Below are positions 11,741 to 23,660 of a stretch of DNA of 64,000 nucleotides, piece after piece; position 1 is the first letter of the stretch; each line of letters starts with the position of its first letter. The notes beneath the pieces are model-generated. The model worked only from the letters and a program-made list of their open reading frames with translations, was not told where the DNA came from and did not search any database. Position numbers and translations under genes: made by a program. Source of the stretch: Carallia brachiata (Eukaryota > Streptophyta > Magnoliopsida > Malpighiales > Rhizophoraceae). The DNA is taken from assembly GCA_021464245.1 (NCBI GenBank), contig JADCRB010000118.1, positions 2,482,056 through 2,546,055 of the forward strand. Direction: 5' to 3'.

Positions 11741-12344
11741 TTGTATACTTATATTTTTGTGAAAGTATATTGTAAATTTTAATGATAAGACAAGGAACGA
11801 AATGAATTTAATTAACCCAACTTTAAACCGAAACTACCGTTTTGACCCAGTTCAGCCCTAGCCCTACTTAGATAGAGCCTGGCCAAATTCCAAGTCCTAG
11901 CCGAACTAGAACCGGGTTCGGCTCAACCCGGCCATTGACGCCTCTAGTTGCCACTTTCAAGTTTCTAAGTGAATATTAAACAGAAAAACAAAAAAAATCT
12001 GTTTTTTTTTTTTGACCTCTGTGCTCTGATGATTTAACGGGATTAAACTTGCTTCCTGAGTTTGTAACTCAAATATTTATAACTCAAATGGTACTAACCA
12101 TATATCAATAAATAAGAGACTAAAAATTTAAATTTACGATCATTTTAATAGTTCCTCCTACTCTCAATTAGTTGATAAAAAAAAAAAAAAAAACTTGCCT
12201 TCTCTTTGGTGGTTACCCTTGCCATCATTATTGACAGGTCCACGAGCGTACCTGCCTTCTCATTTTTGTTTAAAAAATGACATTTTTTTTCTTATATTTC
12301 CAAGTATAAACAAAAAACACAAAAAAGTTAATCAGAAAAAAAAA

Positions 12345-12350
12345 TATAAA
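12345..12350 (+). promoter_or_regulatory. Possible TATA box of AspRS
   Basis: TATAAA within an A-rich stretch, 132 bp upstream of the AspRS ATG. The surrounding A/T richness makes a chance match likely. Confidence 0.3.
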
Positions 12351-12481
12351 AAATAAAAAAGCAAGAATAAAGGCGAGTAGGCAACGCGAACTTTGATTCG
12401 TATTCGGCTTCTCAAAGATCCCCACATTTTCTCTTGTTTTTTTTTTAGGGTTTTGACCTGTCTTCGAGACGCCTATCAGCA

Positions 12482-15400
12482 ATGTCATCGGAATCGGAAA
12501 TCCCCTCTTCCGCCTCCTCCGCGTCGGAGCAGCAAGGAGACGAAGAGGCGTCCAAGCGATCAGCAAGAAGGCAGCCAAAAAGGAGGCCGCTAAACAAGAG
12601 AAGCTACGCCGCCGCCAGGAAGCATCTCTCGCCGCCACCGCTACATCGCTCTCATTGGAAGACGAGATGGACCCCTTGGCCGCCAACTACGGTGATGTTC
12701 CTCTCTCGGAGCTCCAATCGAAGGAGGAGGCGGATCTCACCCTGCGGTTCCCCGTGGGGGAGCTGAGCGTAGGGCTGAAGGATAGGGAAGTGAAGATAAG
12801 GGGACGGGCCCAGACGACGAGGGCGGTTGGCAAGAACATGGCCTTTGTGGTGGTCAGGGAGAAAGGTTTCACCGTGCAGTGCGTGGTCACTGCCAAGCCG
12901 GAGGTCGTCAGCCGGCAGATGGTGAAGTTCGTGGCCGGGTTGAGCCGCGAGTCTATTGTCACTGTCCAGGGCATCATCTCCGTCCCCGACGTCCCAATTA
13001 AAGGCGCCACGCAGCAGGTTTTCATTTTTTTTCTTCGATTATTCTGTTTTTCTTTTCCTTTGTTTACTCGTCTTCTTAAGCATTGTTTTACGTGGAAACT
13101 AAAATGATTATCGAATAATTCCTGGCAAAATTGAAAGTGTTAAATTGAAGAAAAAGAAAATGTAAAACTTGGTCTCTGATTAAAGCTGGCAAATGTGTAA
13201 TGAAAAAATTTAAAGGTCATGGAGGGCAATTTTTATGTGGAAATAGGTAACCAATTTCACGAAGTTTTTCTGGAGAAATGGGGTTTGGAAACTACTTCAA
13301 ATAAATACTTTATCAGGTTTCACATTAGAAGGATTTAAGGTTATCGCATCACCCGGGTTTACACAAGACTTGAGCTGTCTGTTTTATGAAACAGCTCCTG
13401 TTCCATGTTTGATAAGTTTGGTCAATATTTTCTTGTTTCATGAAGGTTGAAGTACAAGTCACGAAGTTATATTGTATTAGCAAGGCTATGCCAACTTTGC
13501 CTATTAATATTGAGGATGCTGCTCGTAGTGAGAAAGAAATTGAAGAAGCTTCTCAGGTGCAAACTGCATCTCTCTCTCTCTCTCTCTGCAGTTTTAGAAA
13601 TAAAGAAATATTCTATCTCTCTCATTGCACTTTTGATACAGACATAAAAGCATGGACAAATGTTGGATTAATTTAATGTTTGTGGTTTGATTGACATTGA
13701 TTAAGCAATTATTTGACTGCTTCAGGTTGGGGATCAAGTTGTGCGTGTTAATCAGGATACACGTCTGAACTACCGAGTTTTGGACATCAGGACACCTGCT
13801 AACCAAGGGATTTTCCGCATTCAGTGTCAAGTCAGCAATGTGATTGGCTTTCTGCTTTTTTTTTTTTTTTTGTGTGTGCATTTCAATTGTGCTTGAGGTA
13901 AAGATGGCCACAATTGCATGGACAGGTAGAATTTTGGATTTCCATTATCTCTTTGAGGCATGTGAAGAATATTTCCATGCATTACAAAGCTTTAAAAAAA
14001 TGCAATTGAATTGTGGTAATGTTGGAAAACTGGGTGAGGTCATATTTAATCATTGATCTACAATAGTTTGCATCCACTGGCTGCTGGAGCTCCCTGTCAT
14101 CATCTTCTTCATTCAAGAGTAATAATGTTACATTCGTTCTGTATCTTAAATAGAAGCTCAGGAATTGACTATTTTAGGTTTGGTGAAGCTTACCTCTAGG
14201 CTATTTTGCTTTGGAGTGAGTTCCAGTAAACTGATATTCTGGAGACTTTGGTTTGATTATGCCACATATACTACGAAGCAAGCGAGATAAAAAGAGGATT
14301 TAGCAGTAGGTTCACAGACAAAAGAGGAGCTTACTGCAAGTCTTCCATCTTCTTGTTCCCCATTTATCTGTTCCCTTCCTCTCATATATTCTTCTTTCTA
14401 CCATAAGTAACAGTAATTCATTGTCCACATCCTCTAATATGCTTGAATAGTTGCAGTTCATGGATGTGATTTCTTGTACAGCGATCAAAGGATTTTCTGG
14501 AAAATAGCATAGCCTCCTTTGGGAATACTTTTTTTTTTTTTGGCTGATTTTGGTGAAGTTTGTGATTGGGTGGGGTAATTTTTTTTTTATGTAACTTATT
14601 GACATTTTCTTTTGGTAGTTGAGGCTACAATGCTGGAAACAAACTCATTCCCACATGCCATAAGGGATGACCCTCAGTGCCATTTGACCAAAGGCTGATT
14701 AGTTGACTTATTGCTGTTTTAAAATTTTAGAAGAAGTATGGGAAGAAAAGAATGAATGCGTAAAGTTGGCACGTGCATTTGACGATTTCTAGTTGAATTT
14801 GTTTTCCTTTTTGCTTAAATAATTAGTTTGAGTTTGGTACCTTTTTACTTGCATGGGTCCGCTTTTTACTTGCATGGGTCTGCTTATATTCTTCCTCCTC
14901 ACATGTTATGCTGTCTCAAATATTTTTTATGGCTAATTAGATGGTGCTCCATGCCTCAGACCCCTCTGCTTTCTGCCACATATTACTGTCAATCTGTTGT
15001 CAAGATCATACTCTTTAGGGCATCCAAGCTTTGTTGTCCTCAATTGACATCAATGTGCAGGTTTTCAGGCAGTTCTTGTTATCAGAAGACTTTGTTGAAA
15101 TACACACCCCAAAATTGATAGCAGGCTCGAGTGAAGGTGGTTCTGCTGTATTTAAGCTGGACTACAAAGGGCAACCAGCATGTTTGGCACAGTCACCCCA
15201 GCTTCACAAGCAAATGGCAATTTGTGGTGATTTTGGTCGTGTTTTTGAAATCGGTCCCGTTTTTAGAGCAGAGGACTCCTACACCCATAGGCATTTATGT
15301 GAGTTTACGGGACTTGATGTTGAAATGGAGATTGAGAGTCATTATTCTGAGGTAGGATTTGGATTTGCTGGTTTGTCATAATTACCTTTCTTGGTGCACC

Positions 15401-17913
15401 GTGGAAGGGGTGGTTATTTTAGCTGGAGAAATCGGGTTTTTGATGCAGGTGATGGATATTGTAGATCGCTTGTTTGTCACTATTTTTGACACTTTGAACG
15501 AGAAGTGCAAGAAGGAACTTGAAGCTGTTGGGAGTCAATATCCATTTGAACCTTTGAAGGTTATAATTCAGTATGAGTTGAATTTTGTTTTGGCAAATAG
15601 TTTGAGATCTCTGCATTTGAATCTTATTGTTGGCATTTGCTCAATTTGCAGTATCTTAGAAAAACACTACGACTTAGATTTGAAGAAGGGTTCAGATGCT
15701 TAAGGTATACTGATAGTTATATATGTTCATTTGTTTGTATTCTTCAACATCTTTTTTCTTTCACTTCAATTTATCTTTTTCTGTTTATCTATAGCATGTT
15801 AAAGGACACAGAACTACTCGAATTTGTTGAGATGCCAGTTATGTTGGTAAACAATGTTGGAATTGCCAGGTGACAGTTGATTTCTTAATGTATGGGCACC
15901 TACAAACTGATTCTTGGTTAGGATGATATATTTTGAGTGATAGACCGCCAAAGAAAATGAGTAATGGATGCATTTGAAGTGATTCGTTCTTTGTCTAGTT
16001 TTCCATTTCAGGATGTAAAGATATGAGCTTTTTTTTTTTTTTTTTTTGTGTGGCAACTTTGTCTCTACCCCAATTATTTTGCAGTGCCTTGATTTTTCTT
16101 TCAACACCTTAAAAATAACACTATTTTGCCTGTCTATAACTAGTTAGGAAGCATGCAGAATTATCTGTTCTTAAAAACTTAAATTATATGCTCTCACTTT
16201 TTTACAGGAAGCTGGACTGGAAATCGATCCTTATGGGGATTTAAATACAGAATCTGAGAGAAAATTGGGCCAGCTAGTTTTGGAGAAGTAATTCAAAATT
16301 TTTGCATTTTTGACTGGTCTCTGTTGTAATTACTGTAAATGGGTGAACCAAGTTTTAGTTTTGATTTGCAGGTATGGCACAGAGTTTTACATTCTTTACA
16401 GATATCCTTTGGCTGTTAGGCCATTCTATACCATGCCATGTTATGATAACCCAGGATACAGTAACTCGTTTGATGTCTTTATTCGAGGTAAGTGATAAAT
16501 TAGTCTGTCAATTCCTACTGTTTGGTTGTACTTGAAGATTTTTAGTTCCACCACTCCACTTTCAATCTGGGTCGTTATTGAATCAACTATGTACACACTT
16601 GTTTTCTCTATTTTTATTTTTCTCATTACTGAGAGTAGTAATAAATTCTCTTAATTGGGGTTGACATTTTCGGAACTGCAATATATTCAATTCATTGTCA
16701 GGGGAGGAAATTATATCGGGAGCACAGCGTGTCCACATACCAGATTTCTTGGCAGAACGTGCACAGGCATGTGGTATTGATGTCAGTACAATATCAACGT
16801 ACATTGATTCTTTCAGGTATCCTCTCCAGGATCAGTCCAACCATTGGTTTTCTTCAATTGTTTTAGTTTAGTCTTTACATGATGGAGACATTAATTTATG
16901 ATTACAACATTAACGGTTAGTTTGTGCACTAGGCTACTTTCGTAGTTGAAAGAGAGAATTTTTTTGTAAAAAAAAAAAAAAAAAAGGAAGAAAGGAAAAT
17001 TGAAAGTATAAGCTTTAGACACCTCTGTCTTTCAAGAAGTCGAACTGTTGTCTCTATGCTGTCCATGTGCTGGGAGTTGAATAAAGACAGTGGACACTCG
17101 CTGTTTTTTGTGGATTTTACCAATATAATCTCCTGGGCTAGAATTGATGTGCTTGTGCGTTATGGCTTAATGATAGTGATTACAACAATTCCACGAATGA
17201 GATGATAAGGCTTCAAAAATATCCAGCTCTGTTTGTTTAGTGCTTCCATGGCGAGAAGTTTGAATTAATCTTGTCAATAAGAAGGAAAAAAAAAAAATAG
17301 GAAAAGGTTTGAAAGATAATAAATGAACTTGGAAAAGGAATGTCGGAAGATTCAAGAATTGTTCACGATACGTGAGTGAGGTAGCAGTACTTTCGGCCTT
17401 TTCTACTAGTCTTGCAATCTCTGTCAACATGGTCAATTGACTTTCCTTTATACTCTGCTAATCTTCATGGAATAAAAGGCATGCTTGTTTCTGTTGATGC
17501 TTAAATAAGCAGAGAACATGCGAGAGTTTTTCAATATGAGGCTTGGTATTTTCCTATTTGGCGGTTCATTTTCACTTTCTAGATTTTGGAATCTGATGTT
17601 TGCGCATCACTGATGAACTATTAGGTCTTAATGATATTGGTGATTTTGCCATCCATTCTATTCCTGTTAAGTTCAGTGTTCTGTTAGAGTCATTGACTTC
17701 CTTGAATCGTTCTAATATAGGCTGTTGAATATGGGGAACTGATTTTCTGTATTAGACAGTTATTTCTATTTTTGTTTCTTTTGCAGATACGGTGCACCTC
17801 CCCATGGTGGGTTTGGAGTGGGTTTGGAGCGTGTAGTGATGCTCTTCTGCGGTCTGAACAACATTCGTAAAACATCACTTTTCCCTCGTGATCCACGTAG
17901 GATTACTCCTTGA
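12482..17913 (+). CDS. Cytosolic aspartyl-tRNA synthetase (two frameshifts as read)
   Basis: Ten exons: 12482-13017, 13446-13556, 13726-13830, 15061-15351, 15449-15559, 15652-15704, 16208-16287, 16372-16487, 16702-16816, 17787-17913. The enzyme charges tRNA-Asp in the cytosol. The Arabidopsis relative IBI1 is also the receptor for the priming agent beta-aminobutyric acid. Seen here: a charged N-terminal extension ([10 protein letters not shown]), an OB-fold anticodon-binding domain ([11 protein letters not shown]), class II motif 1 region ([13 protein letters not shown]), motif 2 ([11 protein letters not shown]) and motif 3 ([12 protein letters not shown]). With both frames restored the length is 548 aa, normal for the family. 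One base appears missing near 12556 (AAG where AAGG is expected) and one near 15688-15690 (GGG where GGGG is expected). Without them the ORF from the ATG ends at 12766. All splice sites and motifs are intact. Confidence 0.93.
14840..14882. repeat. Tandem duplication of about 21 bp in AspRS intron 3
   Basis: CTTTTTACTTGCATGGGTCC(G) is followed directly by a second copy ending TCTG. Replication slippage is the simplest explanation. No function is evident. Confidence 0.85.
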
Positions 17914-19552
17914 TAACCTGGTGCAGCAGCTAGCTTATACGCTGGTGGTTCTTTTGATGAAGTCTATTGTTCGAAAAGCAAAAGCAAATTGTGTGAAAAA
18001 AAAAAAAAAATTGTTGAATGCATCTTCTTGCGAAGAAGCAATATTCTTGGATGCATTGGGCATTCATAACGTATTTCAAGTTGACGCGGCAATGTTTGGA
18101 GCTATATGGCTATATTGTGAAAATCCTTTCCGAATTCTTGGTATCTCTTTTCTCTAGCGTTTGGATTTATGAACCGCAATCATTGCGCCAAAATTACTGA
18201 GTCTTAAAGCCACTCTGGACAATTGAAAATTTGATTCCTCACTGGTTTTCACTGTATTCATTGTTGCTCCACTGTGCCTTTAAGGGTACACACTGTTGCC
18301 TAGTTGGCTCAATCAATGTTACTTGATGAATCATCAGAGCAATAGTGCATTACCGTGTTTCATTCTTATGTTTGGAAATTTGATGCGATTTCATTTATAT
18401 CTGTATCCAGCTTTGGGAATTGTTTCTGTGATTTCCTTTGGAAGCTTGCGCGAGGATGCGCTGTAAGACGGGCCTCTCCTGTCTCTAATTATCGATCAAC
18501 CCATGTGCAAGTGCGTGTACATTAAATATATAAATAGATAAAATTTTAGATGTTATTAGTATAATTTTCTTGTAATTTTAGTATTATTCAAACATAATTA
18601 TGCAGTGGGGCTCGGTAATATAATATGACTCTGATTATACATTGCTTAACGGTCAATTGGTCTTTTTATTTTTTAAGAGAGAGCATACTTCAAGTGCCCA
18701 ACAAGAGTTACCAAACTAAGGTAACGGGGGTGTAGTACATTTAACCTCATTTTGCGTGCGGACATTCAAACTATCTTCGAATGTTAATTCAGCAAGGGGT
18801 TTTGTCATTTGAACCGCTTGCAAGGTGGTCTGGTCAATTAGTCTTTATATGCCTCGCCATCATTAATAGGCCACACGGCCCATAAAAGAGGTAAACAGAT
18901 AACATCAACCACCGCTTGTCGCCCACGCTGACAAGGACCTTCCCATTCCAAAGTTCTGGACTTAAATAATGTTGGAATTACGTCACATCATCATACTGGG
19001 AGGTCGGGTTTCCGTATGAGGCCACACTTGACGACGTCCGGCTTCATTGAATCTTCTTTTGGTTGTTTTTACACAATTCTTGGAAAACTGAAGCCATGAA
19101 TAATTGAATACAATTAGATAAAATCAATAAGACTTGACCCAAAAAACAAGATAAAAATAACATCAATTTTATTATAATAATGCAGGACGTGAGAATTTAA
19201 AAATATATATATGACATTAAAAAAATAAAAGACTAGAAAATTGTATTATTTCATTGATTGTATACTGACGTATCCTTTACTTCTTTGCTTTGATGTAAAC
19301 TTGCGAACATTTGAACAACAAACCTGATAATTAAACCATGAAAATGTAAAAATTAATAACCTGATTTAACAAACAAACTACTCTTTCGCATATACACACT
19401 AACACTGTCGTTTCATATAATATAACTAGGTTTTTTAAATTCATTTTCCATTCTTATTTCTTCTTTGCCATTGTGCCGTTTGAGCTACTTTTATTATCAC
19501 TAGAGTGAGCTCTTATGTAGCCTTGGGCCCATGCATGCGACCTCTCATCTTT

Positions 19553-19609
19553 AAGAAAAGGGAGCTTTCAACTGACCAAAAAAAAAAAAAAAAGAAAAGG
19601 GAGCTTTCA
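19553..19609 (+). mobile_element. Retroposon scar: ACTGACC plus poly(A) in an 18-bp duplication
   Basis: AAGAAAAGGGAGCTTTCA occurs at 19553-19570 and again at 19592-19609, 18 of 18 identical. The 21 bp in between (19571-19591) read ACTGACC followed by 14 A. The perfect duplication implies a recent target-primed insertion in which reverse transcription copied almost nothing beyond the poly(A) tail. The CTGACC end matches the scar at 1305-1356. Confidence 0.85.
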
Positions 19610-19841
19610 TGAAGAATTATGCTAGATTTAATTATAAATCTACCATCATAGTAAGCTTTCGAATTTTAAAAACTAAATATAAATATGTAATAATGCTGTA
19701 AATAACATACTTAAAAATAGTAAAATTTAAATTTAAAATCGTTGATGCGTTTTGCTTTAACCGATTTTTCTCTCTTGATCTTTAAAATATTCACACGCTT
19801 TTAGATGAAGTTTTCATGTATGCTAGAAAGAGAAATGACCG

Positions 19842-19842
<1 letters not shown>

Positions 19843-19880
<38 letters not shown>
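19843..19880. repeat. (AT)n microsatellite
   Basis: About 19 uninterrupted AT dinucleotides in the spacer. Confidence 0.95.
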
Positions 19881-19883
<3 letters not shown>

Positions 19884-20905
19884 TAGACCTAATTTAATAC
19901 ATTCATCAATACTGAGATCAACGGTTGAAATTGGTTTGTTTAATTGATTATTTTTTTTTATTAATTAGACCACATTATTAATTTTTTTTTAATATACATA
20001 TTTTTTGGGTTTACTCTAAGAATAATAATTGGAATTTCTCAACAAATTATACAGGCTAATTGTCTAGTTATAGTTCACTCTCCCAAGTCTCAATCATGTG
20101 TACGAACAAAAATAACTCGGCATACCACTATAACGTTCCAATATATGGCATCTGGATTGACATGTCAATTTCTTATCCAAATAAATGGAAGCACATTTAA
20201 AGCCTATCTATACAATTATATTGAATTTGTGTCTTTTCGTTCCTTTGTAAGAAAAATTTGAGTTTTGTGACTTTTGTCCCATGATTCTTACTATCCCATA
20301 TAGAAAAATTCACCATTAATCTAAACTAATAATTTTTTAATGAGAATCCAAACTAATCATTTGGGTATTAATGACTTGTTGCTTTTAATACGTTTGTATG
20401 GTCGGATGTTCCGGAAAAAACAAAAAAAACTAGGTCTTGTCCCATGTCAAATAAACATAGGTATTTCTTATGTCTTGTTAATATACACATTTATATGCAT
20501 ACAATATCAGTATAAATCATTTGTGTCAAATGCGGTGTTGGGTTTTAGACGCATTAAACTAGTTAAATCAAAGTCATTCACATTAGATCATTGTCCTTGC
20601 ATCCTTTTTTATCATTATTGTTTTTAGGTAGTATCGCATGTCAATTTACCTGCATTCAATATATTAAATTTATCTCTTCCACCCCATTAAAAAAAAAGTT
20701 CATCAACCACAGAACGAAGTGGTTCACGAAGAGTTAGTCTCCTACGGTTTATTCTAAAAATTTTCTTAACCTTATAAAGTAGGTGGATATGACATATATA
20801 TTACATCCTTTTTTCCTACTTTTGTCAACCGTTTGGGGTTTTTGTTCTTGTGTAGATAGTTAATTACCCTTACCAAACCACCAATTAGTCTACTGAATAT
20901 GCGAT

Positions 20906-21223
20906 GGGCGCAATTTTGCACCCGGAGGTGGTGTCCGAATAATTTATTCGGATGCCACCTCCTAAATACAACCAATTACAAAGAAAAGGCAACCATATTG
21001 AATTTTTTTGAAATTTTTTTTAAAAAATTATAAAATTAAAACTTAAATTTAAATAAGTGTTATCCTAAATTTAAAATGTAGATTCCACGTATTATACATT
21101 TAAATAAAAAAATTTTATTTTTTTTAAAAATAAAAATTTTTCTTTAAAAAAAATCAACACGACATTCAACATACAGATAATTGTATTTTGTCCCCTAGCA
21201 TCGGACACTTTGTCTGGATGCTA
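20906..21223. repeat. Cluster of inverted repeats flanking an AT-rich core
   Basis: Three imperfect palindromes: 20906-20923 (GGGCGCAATTTTGCACCC), 20924-20962 (19-bp arms around a 1-nt centre, 17 of 19 paired, starting GGAGGTGGTGTCCGAATAA) and 21196-21223 (TAGCATCGGACAC with TGTCTGGATGCTA). The last two share a GTCCGA / TCGGA(T/C) core and bracket about 230 bp of A/T-rich DNA. This may be a non-autonomous element with terminal hairpins. I found no target-site duplication. Confidence 0.5.
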
Positions 21224-21522
21224 AGTCCGGCTACTAATCTTTACTCATACGGAATTATTGGAGTAAAAAAAAAAATGCTAATTTATTATTGTCTCCCCCC
21301 ACTATCCAAAATTTTACCTTTCTACATTTAGTAAACAGTAGATCTACCATGACTATGTCTATGCAAAGCCCGTAAATGAGGCAACATCAACCATTCTAGA
21401 CCATACAAGAGACAACAAAAGGCAACCCCAAAAAAAAAAAGAAAAAAAAAAAACCCTCTGATTGCTTCTCTTTTGATCCTCTCCCTCTTCATACTAGACC
21501 TTCTTCTTAGTTCCTCACCCAA

Positions 21523-21545
21523 TTTCTTCTTCTTCTTCTTCTTCC
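21523..21545 (+). repeat. (TTC)n tract in the UGT 5' leader
   Basis: TTC repeats within a pyrimidine-rich stretch just upstream of the UGT ATG at 21581. Such tracts are common in plant 5' leaders. Confidence 0.8.
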
Positions 21546-21580
21546 TTTTCTTTTTGCTGAAGCAAAAACTCCATAGAAGA

Positions 21581-23159
21581 ATGGATGGCCAAGCCAAGAA
21601 GCTTCATGCCATCTTGGTTGCATACCCTCTTCAAGGCCATGTAATCCCATCCGTCAACCTTGCCGTTAAACTTGCATCCCTCGGCTTCACCATCACTTTC
21701 GTCAACACCGACGCCATCCACCACCACACCACCAAGGCCCAGCCCAACATCGGGCCAGACATCTTTGCGGATTCGCGAGAAGCGGGCCTCGACATCAGGT
21801 ACACCACCGTGTCCGATGGGCTTCCCGTCGGTTTCGACCGGTCACTGAACCACGACCAATTCCACGCTGCCCTATTGCACGTGTTGTCAGCCCACGTTGA
21901 GGAGTTGGTGGCCCAGATTGTAGGGTCTGGAGAGGCTGTTCACTGTTTGATTGCCGATACTTTCTTTGTATGGCCATCCAAGATTGCAAAGAAGTTTGGT
22001 TTGCTACATGTTTCTTTTTGGACGGAAGCTGCTTTGGTGTTCACTTTGTATTATCACATGGATCTTCTAAGGGTCAACAGTCATTTTGCATGCCAGGGTA
22101 CGTTGTCTTATATCCTATTAATTCGGAACAATAAGCAAATATTTGTATAGTCGATTTCAATTGAATGTTTATATTCAAATTTTGTTGTTAGTGTTGTTGT
22201 ATTTTGTTGTCCAATTATAAATTGAAATTTACAACAAAATTTCATCATGATTAGATCGGCGGGAAGATAAAATTGAGTACATACCTGGGGTCAAAGCGAT
22301 CGAACCGAAGGACATGATGTCATACCTTCAGGAGACATATGCAACAACAATTGTTCATCAGGTGATCTTCACTGCCTTCGAGGACGTAAAACACGCAGAT
22401 TTTGTGATATGCAATGCTGTGGAAGAATTCGAACTCGAGACCTTGTCAGCTTTACGAGCCAAGATGCCTTACTATGCAATTGGACCCATTTTTCCCCCTG
22501 GCTTTACCAAGGCTAGCGTGGCTACTAGCCTATGGTCCGAGTCAGATTGCACCCAGTGGCTGGACACAAAGCCCCATGGCTCGGTCTTGTATGTCTCATT
22601 TGGTAGCTATGCCCACGTCACAAAAAGGGACCTTATAGAGATAGCAAACGGGCTGTCTCAAAGCAAAGTTAGTTTTCTTTGGGTGCTTCGGCCAGATATT
22701 GTTAGCTCTGATGATGCTGATCCACTACCCGTTGGATTCAAGGAAGAAGTTGCTGACCGTTCGATCATCGTACAATGGTGCAATCAAAAGTCAGTGTTGA
22801 CCCACCCCGCGATCGGAGGGTTCCTAACGCATTGCGGTTGGAATTCAATACTAGAAAGTATATGGTGCCAAGTCCCATTACTCTGTCTCCCTCTCTTGAC
22901 TGATCAGTTTACTAATAGGAAATTGGCTGTTGATGATTGGAAGATTGGGATCAATTTGAGTGACAGAAAGGATATCATCAAGGAGGATGTTTCCAAGAAC
23001 ATCAACCGTCTGATGAGTGGAAAATCGAGAGAGGAAATCAGGGATAGAATCAAGGAGATGAAGAAAACATTAGAAAATGCAATGTCACCGGGGGGATCAT
23101 CCGACAGAAATATGGAACAATTTATCTATGACTTAAAACCAAGATTGAAAGACAGCTAA
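21581..23159 (+). CDS. UDP-glycosyltransferase, UGT86A-like (GT1 family)
   Basis: Two exons, 21581-22097 and 22255-23159, joined at G|AT, giving 473 aa. Plant GT1 enzymes transfer sugar, usually glucose from UDP-glucose, to small acceptors in the cytosol. The catalytic His20 sits in YPLQGHVIP and the likely activating Asp is Asp126 in IADTFF. The 44-residue PSPG donor-binding box runs from Trp347 to Gln390 (WCNQKSVL...THCGWNS...LTDQ). The final Gln usually goes with UDP-glucose. The VTVSDGLP-type N-terminal half and SIWC in the PSPG box suggest group UGT86A. In the WCQVP segment a Gln replaces the usual Gly of GVP. The start is the first ATG in frame with the GT1 N-terminus, although the frame stays open further upstream. 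The acceptor is unknown. Confidence 0.94.
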
Positions 23160-23380
23160 CGAAAGAATTCAATGCTCCAATGGCACTTGAAACCCACTTG
23201 GATGCTCCTACATTATGTTAGTCAATTGTGTATTGATTTTATTAGAGAGCTTGTCTTAATCATGTACTGTTTATTTAAGTGGTATATTGATTGATTCTAG
23301 CATCCAATCATAAGGAATATGTCAAGTCAAGTGAGGCTGGCGGCTCTTGCTACTATGCGTTGGAATCTAAGATTTGATCG

Positions 23381-23622
23381 GATTGTTTGAAAGTTACGAA
23401 AAAAAAATAAAAAAATAAAATTATTTAAATTGATTAAAAAGTCATAAAAAAATTGATTGAAAAAAAAAAATATAATTTATGAAAAAAATATAAAATATAG
23501 TATAATTTAGATTGTTTAAAAATTATGAGAAAAAAAAAATTATGAGAAAAATAAAAATAATAGTGTTATTTTTTAATTATTTTTATTTTTTTTCAATCAA
23601 ATTCTCACAAACCAAACACAAC
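23381..23622. mobile_element. Possible AT-rich MITE
   Basis: A run of A/T-rich sequence ends in ...CAAACCAAACACAAC, whose complement GTTGTGTTTGG resembles the terminal repeat of the better MITE at 25725-26185. The left end (GGATTGTTTGAAAG) matches only loosely and no duplication is clear. Confidence 0.3.
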
Positions 23623-23660
23623 ATTAAAGCTAATTAAGAAACAACAATACTATTCGATAT

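Larger units (their letters stand above)
10709..12481. promoter_or_regulatory. Divergent promoter region of eIF2-beta (-) and AspRS (+)
   Basis: About 1.8 kb separates the two start codons. The eIF2-beta side has a probable 5'-UTR intron, because TTTGCAG lies just before GTGCAATCATG on the minus strand. Further out are an A run (10800-10820), a 10-bp inverted repeat and a (TGC)7 run (10903-10923). The AspRS side has a TATA-like TATAAA at 12345-12350, 132 bp before its ATG. A SINE occupies 11624-11740. The transcription starts are not resolved. Confidence 0.45.
17914..21580. other. Intergenic region between AspRS and UGT86A-like
   Basis: Contains the AspRS 3' UTR, a retroposon scar (19553-19609), a long (AT)n run (19843-19880) and a hairpin-rich segment (20906-21223). 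No ORF here resembles a known protein. The last 60-100 bases are the pyrimidine-rich leader of the UGT gene. Confidence 0.6.
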
